From the NCBI GenBank assembly GCA_010909165.1, contig MU008207.1, positions 186,001-250,000 on the forward strand: a stretch of DNA of 64,000 nt, written 5' to 3'. Below the pieces are notes generated by a model, which saw nothing but the letters and a program-made list of their open reading frames with translations, did no database searches and was not told the DNA's origin. The DNA comes from Anthoceros angustus (lineage: Eukaryota; Streptophyta; Anthocerotopsida; Anthocerotales; Anthocerotaceae). A program made the translations under genes and the position numbers. Shown here in pieces: positions 20,036 to 31,335 of the stretch; position 1 is the first letter of the stretch; every line of letters starts with the position of its first letter.

Positions 20036-22547
20036 TCAAGGCACCCCCTTTTCACACGAACATAGGCCGTCTTTGAAGCAGTGGACATGGTGTGCATCCC
20101 TAACTATGATCTCTCGCTGTTCAATCCGTGATATGAGCTTCGTGCCGCCGTGACAATGGTCACACATTCGAAGGTTCTTTGTGACTGTCAACGTTGTACC
20201 CTGAGGTGTGTTCAGGAGACCGAATGCCAGAGCTAGTTTCTCTGCATGCCCACACAAGGCATCATCAGAAGCTGCCACTGCTTCACCCTCCTTCTTGCTC
20301 CACAAGAAGCTGCTTGTGTCGGCTTTTATCTGCAAATTGAGACCCTTGAGCCTGGAAGAAAGATCTTCCCTCCTCTCCCCCACACTGAACTCGTGCAGTG
20401 TGCCATCCACTTGGATCACGGCCCTCGCAGGCTTCTTCTGACCGCCAGAACATGTGAGCAAGGTTGTGATGTGATCCACATCATCCCACCTCCCAGCTTC
20501 TGCATAAATGCTTGACATGAGAGCATAGCCAGCAGCTCCTTGAGGTTCCAACTTGACCAGGCGATCAAAGGCGCGCCTTGCCATGTCCACACTACCATAC
20601 TTCCTGCAGGCAGTCAGCAAACATGTCCATGCCACATTATCGGCATCCAATGGCCTGGATTGCAGCACACTTTCTGCCTCACTCAACCGGCCTGCACGAG
20701 CCAGCAGATCAACCACGCAAGTGTAATGCTCGGGTGCAGGGTGGATCCCATGCTCTCCTGTCATGCTGGTGAAGATCCGCTGGCCCTCATCCACCATGCC
20801 AGCACGACTGCAGGCATTCAAAAGCGACATGAATGTGGCAGCATTGGGCCTCACACCCGCTTGTTGCATGCGATGAAAGCAGGTCACCGCCGATATCCAA
20901 CTGTTGTGCTGGGCATAGCCGTTTATGAGAGCTGTCCATGTCACCACATTTCGGGTGGACAGTCTGTCAAACACAGCTTGGGCATCCACCAGGCTCCCAC
21001 ATTTGGCATATGTGTCCACCAACGTGTTTCCAACACACGCATTGCTTTCCAGGCCCTGCTCTAGGATCTGATCATGAACCTGCTTTGCCTCTCGAATGTC
21101 TCCCAGATTGCCACATGCTTTGAGGACACTCACGAATGTGAAACCATTTGGAGATACGCCACCCTCTTGTTGCATTCTGGAATACAGCTCTAGGGCTTCC
21201 TCGTTGAGCCCATGCTGTACATATCCTGCAATCACGGAGGTCCACATCACAACATCCTTGCACCACGAAGTGTCAAACACCTTGCGTGCATCCTGCAGGC
21301 TCCCGCACTTGGCATAAGTATCCATAAGGATGCTTCTGAGGAAAGCATCCGACCCTATTCCTTTTCCCAGAATGTGGCCATGAATCCACTTCACCTCCTC
21401 AAGGCTTCCCATGTTGCCACACGCTTTAAGCAGGCTCAGAAATGTGATTCTGTCTGGCACCACACCATCCACCTCCATTTCTGCATACAGTCCAAGAGCT
21501 TCCTGATCCAGCCCATGGCCAGCGTATCCCGCCACCATCGCATTCCATGCCACCACACTTCTGGGCCACAACCTGTCAAAGACTGTGCGTGCATCATCCA
21601 CGCTTCCACATTTTGCATACATATCCACCAAGGTGCTGCCCACAAACACATCTGCTTCATGTCCGCTTTCCAGGATGTCAGCATGAATGCGCTTACCTTC
21701 CTGGATGGCGCCGACACTGCCACAGGCTTTCAGTATGGATGCGAAAGTGACCTTGTCTGGTATAATGCCAGCTCGCTGCATGCTCCCATAAAGTTCAATG
21801 GCCTCATGACCCCGACCCTGCTGAGCATATCCGGTGATCATAATGCTCCACGTCATCAAATCTCTGGCTGGCAATGTGTTGAACACTGTCCGAGCACTGC
21901 TCAGACTTCTACATTTAACATACATGTCTACCAGGGCATTTCCCACAAACACATTTGACTGGAGCCCGCTGTTGGTGAGTTGAGCATGAACCAACTGGCC
22001 TGATGCCAAGTCTGATGCATGTGCACACGCTTTTAGAACAGCAACAAACATGTGAGCATCGGGCTTGACATAAGACTGATGCAGCATCTGCTTATACAGC
22101 TTGATACCATTTGCTGCTTGTCCATGGTCGGCATTCGCTGAGATCATTGCTGTCCAGACAAACCTACTGGGAGCCACCAGCCTACTGAACAATTGGTTGG
22201 CCTCCAGCAAACTTCCTTGAGTGGCATACATGCGGATGATGTGGCTAGCTAGATATATCTCATGCCCACTTCTCACAGCGAGGGCATGCACACGCCTTCC
22301 CAGGTCAACATCTTTCCTCGCAATGCTCTCCTTGAGAAGGTGTAGTAACCTGTCCAGTAAAACCTGGGAGTCCTGCACGCACCCCAGTCCCTGCAGGGCC
22401 TCATGGAGCTGTCCAGCATCACACAGCGTGCTCCAGGCTTTAGGATCCAGAATGGTGGTAGGTGACGACCTGAAGAGAAAAGTGGCATCCGTGATTTGAG
22501 CGAGTTGGGCATCATAACACCTAAAACCCCATGATCCTGATAAGCAT
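20036..22547 (-). CDS. PPR-DYW protein, KP-type, ending GVP; start uncertain
   Basis: Probable organellar RNA-editing factor. The frame is open from about 22570 to 20036 but has no ATG before its PPR array. In the neighbouring frame ATG at 22547-22545 opens MLIRIMGF and would join the main frame if the TTTT run at 22526-22523 (coding strand) had three T; that is the most economical start. The N-terminal part reads LCDAGQLHEALQGL, typical of this family, then PLS triplets (MYAKCGSVDDARTVFD and similar), E1/E2, and a DYW-like domain from about 20437: KKPARAVIQV (KP box), LCGHAEKLALA (HAE), CDHCH zinc motif, CSC and final GVP. About 10 residues (about 20295-20325) are inserted before HAE compared with its relatives. 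It is divergent from the E+-type PPR gene at 23954. Apart from the start the gene looks whole. Confidence 0.85.
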
Positions 22548-22563
22548 ACCTGACAGGTTCTTC

Positions 22564-23270
22564 CCGTGCTGCTCTGCCTTCAGCAACCGTGTGCACTGTG
22601 TGTGAAGGCAATGTGACTGTCTCTGTAAGCTCCCTCTTTGCCCCCTGATTCTGAAGGAGGTTTTGTGTCTGTGAGAATCCCCAACACTGCAACTGCAACG
22701 GCGGAGAAGCATCCAAAGGCCCAGTTCTTTACCTTGCTCCACCAGTTGTCCCAACACTGCCACTGCCACTGCGACGCAACGGCCTGCTCATCTGCAATAC
22801 AAGATTAAGTGGCCTCCTTACGTTAGATCAAATGTCACGGCGACCACGGACAGGCTTCAACACAGCACTTCATGATGAACCCAAGTCACTCACCGCCCTG
22901 TCTGCGGCGCTCGTACAGTCCCGAGCTCCGAAGGCTTGATAGCCTTGTTTTGCATTCCTGCTCGATGCTGGGGGAATTGCATTTGCTGCTGGCCTTCTGC
23001 TTCAGGCACGAGGCCAGCTTCAGCTTTACAGGTCCGCGCAGGGGATCAGGGCTCGGGCACTTCATTCTGCCACATCGTAAGAAGATTTTCACAAATCAAG
23101 CAACCACCAAGCTCTTTTTTGTTTTTGGACTTGTTCCCGGGTCCCGATTCCTATGCTCATGGGCTTGAGCGATGCAATCCCTTTTGGATCGGAACCCATT
23201 CACAGTGTCGGGGAAATCCTAAGACTCGGAGGAAATGGCTGGATCCTTGTCGATTCCCAGCAGCAGCAAT
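22564..23270. repeat. Tandem duplication unit 1 (intergenic promoter region)
   Basis: 707 bp repeated at 23277-23989 with a few substitutions and one 6-bp indel (ATGTCA duplicated in unit 2). It lies between the divergent PPR genes. Its end (23235-23270) is a copy of the first 12 codons of the plus-strand PPR gene, so unit 1 contains a second ATG that runs into a stop about 33 codons later. See the unit 2 entry. Confidence 0.95.
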
Positions 23271-23276
23271 TCGATT

Positions 23277-23989
23277 CCGTGCTGCTCTGCCTTCAGCAAC
23301 CGTGTGCACTGTGTGTGAAGGCAATATGACTGTCTCTGTAAGCTCCCTCTTTGCCCCCTGATTCTGAAGGAGATTTTGTGTCTGTGAGAATCCCCAACAC
23401 TGCAACTGCAACGGCGGAGAAGCATCCAAAGGCCCAGTTCTTTACCTTGCTCCACCAGTTGTCCCAACACTGCCACTGCCACTGCGACGCAACGGCCTGC
23501 TCATCTGCAATACAAGATTAAGTGGCCTCCTTACGTTAGATCAAATGTCAATGTCACGGCGACCACGGACAGGCTTCAACACAGCACTTCATGATGAACC
23601 CAAGTCACTCACCGCCCTGTCTGCGGCGCTCGTACAGTCCCGAGCTCCGAAGGCTTGATAGCCTTGTTTTGCATTCCTGCTCGATGCTGGGGGGATTGCA
23701 TTTGCTGCTGGCCTTCTGCTTCAGGCACGAGGCCAGCTTCAGCTTTACAGGTCCGCGCAGGGGATCAGGGCTCGGGCACTTCATTCTGCCACATCGTAAG
23801 AAGATTTTCACAACTCAAGCAACCACCAAGCTCTTTTTTGTTTTTGGGCTTGCTCCCGGGTCCCGATTCCTATGCTCATGGGCTTGAGCGATGCCATCCC
23901 TTTTGGATCGGAACCCATTCACAGTGTCGGGGAAATCCTAAGACTCAGAGGAAATGGCTGGATCCTTGTCGATTCCCAGCAGCAGCAAT
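23277..23989. repeat. Tandem duplication unit 2 (functional copy)
   Basis: 713 bp, the copy joined to the true coding region of the PPR gene at 23954. Offsets are 713 bp at the left end and 719 bp at the right. Only 6 bp separate the units, so this is a direct tandem duplication of the whole putative promoter plus start codon. Confidence 0.95.
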
Positions 23990-26668
23990 CTGAATCTGGA
24001 CCCTTTGGGCCGCAGTGATGCCGCCTTGATCTGTAAAAGCCGGACACGAGCGCCCAACAGCAGCAAGCCCGAGGATGTCCTGCTCTGCATGGACCAGAGG
24101 GGTAGTGTGCCCTCGGTCCAGGAATACAGGAATCTTTTGCAGCAGTGCATCCAGGACAATTCTTTGTCCGGAGCCAGGCGAGTGCGTGCTCACCTGGCTA
24201 GGAACGGGCTGGAGCTGCACAGATATTTGGGGGAGTCTGTGGTGAACGCCCTGGCCAAATGCGGCAGTATGGTCGAGGCTGTGCAGCTTTTCCACCGGTT
24301 GTCACGTCCAACTACCTTCTCCTGGACAGCACTCATTTCAGGCTACACCAGAGCCGGCCAAGCTGAGGAGGCCCTGAGGATGTACCGCCAGATGCAGGAG
24401 AAAGGTGTGCAGCCTAACACGATCACGTTTGTCAGCTTGCTCAAGGCTTGCGGGAGCCTGGAAGACCTGGATGAAGGCCACCGTGTGCATGCCCACGTTT
24501 TGAGATGCAACTGTGAGTCTGATTTGTATGTGGCAACGGCTTTGGTTGATATGTATGCCACATGTGGAAGCATGGCCGATGCTCGCCGCGTCTTTGACAC
24601 TCTGGCCGAGCCTGATGTGGTGGCATGGACGGCAATGATTGCAGGATATGCCCAGCACCAGGAAGGACACCTAGCTCTGCAGCTTTACGCCCAGATGCAG
24701 GAGGTCGGCGTGTCACCGGATACCTGGACTTTGGTGAGCGTGCTCAAGGCATGTAGTAGCGTTGCTGACACAGAAGAAAGTGTTCCTGCAGCATTTCAAG
24801 AGGGGCAGGAGCAATACATCAAGCCGAACACTCTGCGCAAGTGCAGGGCAATTCATGCTCAAATTGTGCACCTGGGGTATGAGGAACATGAGTACATCGG
24901 GAGCTCTCTGGTGAGTATGTATTCCAAGTGTGGGAGTTTGACAGATGCGCAGGCAGTGTTTGACAATCTGTCCCGCCGATCTGTGGTCTCATGGAATGCC
25001 ATTCTTGCAGCATATGTCCAGCAGCTTCAATGTGAGAAAGCGCTACAACTGTACACCCAAATGCAGCAGCAGGCTGAAGCCGGAATAGGAGCAGGAGCCC
25101 CACCTCCAGAAATGAGGACTTTTGTAAGTGTGCTCAAAGCATGTGGCAGCCTTGCTGCCTCAGAGGCCAGTTTGGTTATTGATGGGCAACATATCAAAGT
25201 GGAGTCGCTGCAAAAGGGAAGGGCACTGCATGCTGAGGTTGCTCGTTGGGGTTACGGGTCAGATGTATTCGTGGGGAGCACTCTTGTCAGTATGTATGCA
25301 AAGTGTGGGAGCATCCGGGATGCACAGCTTGTGTTTGACACATTATCTGTGCGCAATGTGGTGTCATGGAATGCCATGCTGGGAGGCTACGCTCAGCAGG
25401 AGCAAGGAGAGATGGCTTTACAAGTATATGGCCAAATGCTGGAAGCTGGCATCACACCAGATGCGTGGACCTTTGCCAGCGCCCTGAAAGCGTGTGGTGG
25501 CCTTGCAGGCTTGGAGGAAGGCGTGCAGGTAGATGGGCGCTACATCAAGGTGGAGACGCTGCAGAAGGGCAAAGTCATACACGATGAAGTGGCTGGGCAT
25601 GGGTGTAAGTCGGATCTGTTTGTGTGCAATGCTCTTCTGAGCATGTATGCAAAGTGCGGGAGCCTGGTTGATGCGCAGAATGTGTTTGATGCCTTGCAGG
25701 AGCGTGATGTGGTGTCATGGAGCTGCATAATCACAGGATATGCACAGCAAGAAGACAGCAGTGACAAGGCCTTGCAGCTGTATGCACTCATGCGGCAGGC
25801 AGGCGTGAGAGCAGATGAAGCTACTTTTGTAGGTGTTCTAAGAGCTTGTGGCAACGCAGGGGCCCTGGACAGGTGTGGTGAGGCCCACCGAGATGTTGTG
25901 GACAGCGGACTTGAAGGGAATTTGTGTGTGGCCAACTCTCTGATTCATGCATATGGCAAATGTGGGAGCATGATGGATGCCCAGGCTGTGTTTAACACAC
26001 TGCCCCAGCCCAGTGTGGTGTCGTGGAGCGCTTTGATTGCTGGATATGCCCGGCAAGGGAACTGTGAGATGAGCTATCAAAGTTTTGAGGACATGGTACG
26101 AGCAGGCATGATGCCTGATGGGGCTACATTTCTTTCACTGCTGTCTGCATGCAGTCATGCGGGCCTGGTGGACAAAGGCCTGGAGTACTTCGAATCCATG
26201 AGCAGAGATCACGGTGTGAGGCCAGCCAGTGAGCATTACGCTTGTTTGGTGGATCTGGTGGGTCGAGGAGGACTGTTGAGCAAGGCGGAGAGTCTCATCA
26301 TGGACATGCCCATAGAACCTAGCCTGTCCTTGTGGATGTCGGTGCTTGGAGCCTGCCGGAATCATGGCAATATTGTGCTGGGCAGACGGGCCTTTGATAG
26401 GGCAGTGGAGGTTGCGCCAACACATGGTTCAGCATATTCGCTCATGTCAAACATGTATGCCCATGCTGGCATGTGGGAGTGCATGCTGGAAATTGAAGAG
26501 TTGCGGCAGCAAGCAGGTGCGTGGAGGAAGGTTGGGCAGAGCTGGCTGGAGCACAATCAGGAGGTGCATTCATTTGTGGCAGGAGGAGGAGATGGCACAC
26601 AGGAGAGCAGTCATGTACATAGACTGGTGGATGAGCTGACTTGGAAGCTGAAACAAGGTGAGGTGTGA
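23954..26668 (+). CDS. PLS-class PPR protein, E+ type without DYW domain
   Basis: 904 aa from ATG to TGA with no break. After an N-terminal region of ~55 aa (Ser/Arg-containing, possible targeting peptide) come PLS PPR triplets to about residue 800, with MYAKCGSIRDAQLVFD and VVSWNAMLGGYAQQ type segments, then E1/E2. The C-terminus (WRKVGQSWLEHNQEVHSFVA, then ~30 aa) stops where a DYW domain would begin, so it would need a deaminase in trans, as known for E+ editing factors. Three successive modules carry an extra ~20 residues before the KGR.LH helix, at about residues 272-300, 400-425 and 518-545; two share an IKVE[ST]LQKG core. It is divergent from the KP-type gene, with the duplicated upstream region between them. 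Organellar RNA editing or stabilisation is the inferred role. Confidence 0.92.
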   Translation: MAGSLSIPSSSNLNLDPLGRSDAALICKSRTRAPNSSKPEDVLLCMDQRGSVPSVQEYRNLLQQCIQDNSLSGARRVRAHLARNGLELHRYLGESVVNALAKCGSMVEAVQLFHRLSRPTTFSWTALISGYTRAGQAEEALRMYRQMQEKGVQPNTITFVSLLKACGSLEDLDEGHRVHAHVLRCNCESDLYVATALVDMYATCGSMADARRVFDTLAEPDVVAWTAMIAGYAQHQEGHLALQLYAQMQEVGVSPDTWTLVSVLKACSSVADTEESVPAAFQEGQEQYIKPNTLRKCRAIHAQIVHLGYEEHEYIGSSLVSMYSKCGSLTDAQAVFDNLSRRSVVSWNAILAAYVQQLQCEKALQLYTQMQQQAEAGIGAGAPPPEMRTFVSVLKACGSLAASEASLVIDGQHIKVESLQKGRALHAEVARWGYGSDVFVGSTLVSMYAKCGSIRDAQLVFDTLSVRNVVSWNAMLGGYAQQEQGEMALQVYGQMLEAGITPDAWTFASALKACGGLAGLEEGVQVDGRYIKVETLQKGKVIHDEVAGHGCKSDLFVCNALLSMYAKCGSLVDAQNVFDALQERDVVSWSCIITGYAQQEDSSDKALQLYALMRQAGVRADEATFVGVLRACGNAGALDRCGEAHRDVVDSGLEGNLCVANSLIHAYGKCGSMMDAQAVFNTLPQPSVVSWSALIAGYARQGNCEMSYQSFEDMVRAGMMPDGATFLSLLSACSHAGLVDKGLEYFESMSRDHGVRPASEHYACLVDLVGRGGLLSKAESLIMDMPIEPSLSLWMSVLGACRNHGNIVLGRRAFDRAVEVAPTHGSAYSLMSNMYAHAGMWECMLEIEELRQQAGAWRKVGQSWLEHNQEVHSFVAGGGDGTQESSHVHRLVDELTWKLKQGEV

Positions 26669-27717
26669 GGGATGGAGGCTGGAGGCTCGAGGAATCGGGT
26701 GGTGGGAATCTATGGCAAAGTAATACATCTCATCATTCTCCTTGATAAGCTTGGATAAGCTTGACGCAGCTTGGGTTGTTCGCCATGAAAGGGAGCCGAG
26801 GGAGGGAGCTAGTCAAGCTTCCACCCGCTCCACACGAAATGCACACTAAACTGTATTGCCAAAGAGACCAGCAGCTGATGAGCAGGAAAGCAGGAGTGCA
26901 GATCGCATATAAGGCAGAAATCCACAAGATCAGGACGCCGTGGTAACTGGTTCATACCTGTGGTGGCCATCGCTCGGAGCGTGTTGCACAGACACTCGCA
27001 CGAACCTGTGGAGATGTAGGCTGTCTGTAGGGTCTTTCCTGCAGGGCATGCATTCCCGAAGGCCTTCTACCTTTACAGTGCTATGCAAGAAGAAAAGCGT
27101 CGCTGCATCAGTTCTGTGTCTCCTGCTGGCATGTGCAAACTCGAAGGCATCTCACCCCATGTCCTCCGGGGGAAAATGCCGCTAGCATGAGAGATCCTTC
27201 TAGTGACGATATCATTCTGACCACACTTGTCAAACAGACTATGAACCTGCTAGAACCTGTCACACCCTTCGCATGCGCGCTCAAATCAAAACTAGTACTA
27301 TGGCAGGCTGGAAACCCATCAGCTTCATGTCCTTGTTGTTGGATCTGCCCTACCAAGGTCCACCTCCCCAGCGCCCGGGATGCTTGGATAAGCAGCGAGT
27401 GCAGCACCACATATGGCGGAAATGAATCGTCCTTTGACGATCATCCGGACACTGTTGTCACCAACACAGACATGTCCATTGGCGACGAGTCAGTCTTGTA
27501 AGAGAATACCTCGCCCGTCTCCATGCTGCTAACCTATAGGAATGCCAGTTCGTAGAATGGCTGGGTTCCACATACTCATGTTGTACCTAGAACGGAAGGT
27601 GTGCATGGAGACCTCATGCCTTGTGGCTGATGTAAGTGGGCAGAGAATGAGGACTAATCCTGCCACGGCCTGAGTAGTTTCTTGTTTGCCTCATTTTCTG
27701 AGAGCGGTGCCTGAAAC
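26669..27717. other. Intergenic, no gene recognised
   Basis: About 1 kb between two plus-strand PPR genes. Short frames only, with a small GATAAGCTTG direct repeat at about 26742-26763. It should hold the 3' UTR of the upstream gene and the promoter of the next; no motif could be assigned. Confidence 0.6.
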
Positions 27718-30700
27718 ATGGCCACAGTGTGGCAACCGGATCCGTTGTGGACCCAACAAGGTGGTGAGTGTACAAGGATTCTACGAGAAGCTCCCACTGA
27801 CCTCACCTTATGGAGCCAACCGCTTGGAAACATCCAAGCCTGCAGGTGCAGCAGTGTACGGAACCCAGCACTTCGACTACTTCCGAGAAAATTTGTGGGT
27901 GGGGAAGGATTTTCCAGCAATGGTCGTCGCGAGGAGCAGGAGCGCTTGTGGCAACAATTTTTTCTGGATCCTACCATGTGGTGGGACAACAGGCAAGATA
28001 AGAAGAGTTCCCGTTCCCCTGACTTCCGGCGGAAGGGGTCCAGCGGTGAGGTCCTATGGTTAAACAGCATGCTCAAGCCAGCTTGGGTAGATGAGCAGCT
28101 TCTTTCTTTGGATGTGAGGATGGGTCATGGTGGTAGCTGTCCTTCCAAGTCGAGTTCTTGGGATAAGCCTGATGCTAATCGGCGTGAAGGTTCGGGTATG
28201 GGCGTCGTGACGGCTGTGACCGTGAGCATGTTATGTCAACAGGGGAAGCTTACTGAGGCAGTTGGAGCCCTGGAATCTCTCGCGCAGACAGGCTCTGGTA
28301 TTTCTCAGTCTCTGTTTTACACTGTGCTAAAACTGTGTACAGCTAAGAAGGATTTGGTTGTGGGGCGACGAGTTCATGATCTCACTGTCAAACTTGGGTA
28401 CGAGTCGAATGCATACTTGGGAAACCACATCTTGCGCATGTATGCATGTGGAGGTAGGCTACAGGAGGCCTTGGATGTGTTCACCAGGGTAGGCAAACCA
28501 GATGCGTTCATGTGGTTTTCCATAATCTCCGCACATGCTAAACATGGGAAACCTAACGAGGCCATACAACTGTACCATGAGATGCGTCGGTCAGGCGTGA
28601 AGGCGGATGGACATGTCTTTGCAGCTGCCCTTCAAGCATGTGCATTTGCCACCGACTTGGAGTGTGGGAGAAAAGTGCACTGTGATGTGTTGCACAGTGG
28701 CATTCCACTTAATTTGTTTGTTGGCACCTCCCTGGTGGACATGTATGCAAAATGTGGGGAACTTGAAGATGCACGTACGGTTTTTGACAGCTTGGTCACA
28801 AAAGATGTGGTGACATGGACGTCCCTGCTTGCTGGGTATGCAAATCATGGGTTCGGCCACGAGGCGCTTGTTCTGTACGGACAAATGCAGACGGAGGGCC
28901 TGATTGTGGCTGATCTTTTTACTTTTTCTTGCCTTCTCAAGGCCTGTGCAAGTGCTGGTGCCTTACAGAAGGGCAGGCAGCTGCACTTCAGATTGTGGAA
29001 ACAGGACACCTGACAACAAGCTTGTGGGCACCTGCCTGGTGGACATGTATGCAAAATGTGGCGAACTGGAAGATGCACGCCAGGTTTTGACAGCTTGGCC
29101 ACAAAGGATGTGGTGACATGGACGGCCCTGATAGCTGGGTATGCAAATCATGGGTTTGACACAGGCGCTTGTTCTGTACGGACAAATGCAGACGGAGGGC
29201 CTGATTGTGGCTGATCTTTTTACTTTTTCTTGCCTTCTCAAGGCCTGTGCAAGTGCTGGTGCCTTACAGAAGGGCAGGGAGCTGCACTCACAGATTGTGA
29301 AAAGAGGACAGCTGCATGACATGGTGTTGGGCAACGGCCTGGTGGACATGTATGCGAAATGTGGTGAACTGAAAGATGCACGCCAGGTTTTTGACAGCTT
29401 GGGCAGAAAGGATGTGGTGACATGGACAACCCTGATTGCTGGCTATGCACAGCAAGGGCTCGCCCAGGAGGCTCTTGTTCTGTATGGACAAATGGAGGAG
29501 GAGGGCCTGATTTTGGCTAACCATGTTACTTTTGCTTGCCTTCTGAAGGCCTGTGCAAGCACTGGTGCCAGAAGGGCAGGCAGCTGCACTCCCAGATTGT
29601 CGAAAGAGGTCAGCTGAACAACATAGTGTTGGGCAATTGCCTGGTAGACATGTATGCAAAATGTGGTGAACTGAAAGATGCACGCCAGGTTTTTGACAGC
29701 TTGCCTAGAAAGGATGTGGTGACATGGACAGCCCTGCTTGCTGGGTATGCACAGCAAGGGCTCGGCCAAGAGGCGCTTGTTCTGTACGGACAAATGGAGC
29801 AAGAGGTCTTAATTTTGGCTAACGATGCTACTTTTGCTTGCCTTCTGAAGGCCTGTGCAAGCACTGGTTCCTTACAGAGGGGCAGGCAGCTGCACTCACA
29901 AATCGTGGACAGAGGACTGCTAGATAACATAATGGTTGGTACCGGCTTGGTGGACATGTATGCTAAATGTGGCGAAATGGAAGATGCACGCAGGGTTTTT
30001 GATAGCTTGGCCACGAAGAATGTGGTAACATGGACGGCCCTCATAGCTGGGTATGCAAAACGTGGCGAACTGGAATGTGCACGCCAGGTTTTTGACAGCT
30101 TGGCCACAAAGGATGTGGTGATATGGAATACACTGATTGCTGGGTATGCAGATCAAGGGCTGGGTCAAGAGGCGCTTCTTCTGTATGGACAAATGCAACA
30201 GGAGGGCCTGATTGTGGCTGACCATGTTACCTTAGCTTGCCTTCTGAAGGCCTGTGCAAGCGCTGGTGCCTTACAGAAGGGCAGGCAGCTGCACTTCCAG
30301 ATTGTGGAAACAGGACACCTAGACAACAAGCTTGTGGGCACCTGCTTAGTGGACATGTATGCAAAGTGTGGCGAGCTGGAAGATGCGCGCAAGGTTTTTG
30401 AGACCTTGGCCACAAAGGATGTGGTGACATGGACGGCCCTGATTGGCGGGTTTGGTGCTTGTGATGAAGGTCACAATGCACTAGCTTGTTTTGAGGAGAT
30501 GTTAGTCGCTGGTATTCAGCCTGATGATGCTACTTTTACTTGCCTTTTAGCAGCATGCAGTCATGAGGGACTCGTGAATGAGGGCCGTAAATACTTTGAT
30601 TCCATGCTCGAACGGCATGGCATCAAACCTACTATTGAGCATTACAATTGCATGATTGATCTTCTTGGGCGTGCAGGCCATTTAGATGAGGCTGAGAACA

Positions 30701-31335
30701 TGCTTTTGTCATGTGAGAGCCAAAACAATATTGTGGGGTTGACGTCTTTGCTGAACGCCTGCAAAAGTCACGGGGATATTGAGAGGGCGACACGGTGTTT
30801 TGAGAGTCTGGTTAGTCTGGAGCCTCAGAGTGCATCCGCATATGTGCTCATGGCCAATGCCTATGCGGATGGAGGAAGATGGACCGATGTAGACAGGATT
30901 GAAACACAGAGAAGGGTAGCAAGAGCTAATAAGAAACCTGCAGTGGCGGGTATTGAGGTGAAGGAGCAGGTACACACATTTGTGGTAGGAGAAAGCACAG
31001 ATGACATTGCGCTCAAGGTAGAGAGCACGAATGCGCGGCTGAAGCAGGAAGGGGGACATGTACCGCAGACAAAGTTGGTATTGACGCCATTGTCTGAGAA
31101 GGAAAAGGAAGACCTGCTTTGCGGGCATGCTGAGAAGCTAGCTCTCGCGTTTGGTCTCTTGAACACTCCGAGAGGCACGCCTCTGGTGGTAACGAAGAAT
31201 CTGCGCATGTGCAGTGACTGCCACAGTTCCACAGAGATCATGTCAAGGGTCGAAAAAAGAGACATTGTTGTGAGGGATGGGTACCGTGTGCATCGATTCG
31301 CGGCTGGTTGTTGCAGTTGTAAGGGTCGACCGTGA
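27718..31335 (+). pseudogene. KP-type PPR-DYW gene with PDF motif, ending GRP; frameshifted
   Basis: Starts at ATG in good context (AACATGGCC). Residues ~72-130 hold an OSB-like PDF motif (DPTMWWDNR, PDFRRK, KPAWVDEQL). PLS triplets follow, and from about 30940 a KP-type DYW domain: KKPAVAGIEV, LCGHAEKLALA, CSDCH, CSC, GRP end. The frame is whole from 27718 to ~28988 and from ~29570 to 31335. In between there are at least three shifts: CTTCAG for CTTCCAG (~28988), GGTTTTGAC for GGTTTTTGAC (~29085), and a 5-base loss at ~29566 (GTGCCAGAAGG for GTGCCTTACAGAAGG). All fall in modules nearly identical to neighbours. Either a recent pseudogene or an error-laden stretch of a real gene. At 30045-30130 an S-L pair lacks its P motif. 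Paralogues lie at 35835-39138 and on the minus strand at 54.7-59.9 kb. Confidence 0.88.

Noticed and set aside
22273-23482. Two copies of a minus-strand frame starting MDASPPLQLQCWGFSQ
   Set aside because: Exists twice only because the intergenic region is duplicated; no homology recognised, and it overlaps the likely promoter.
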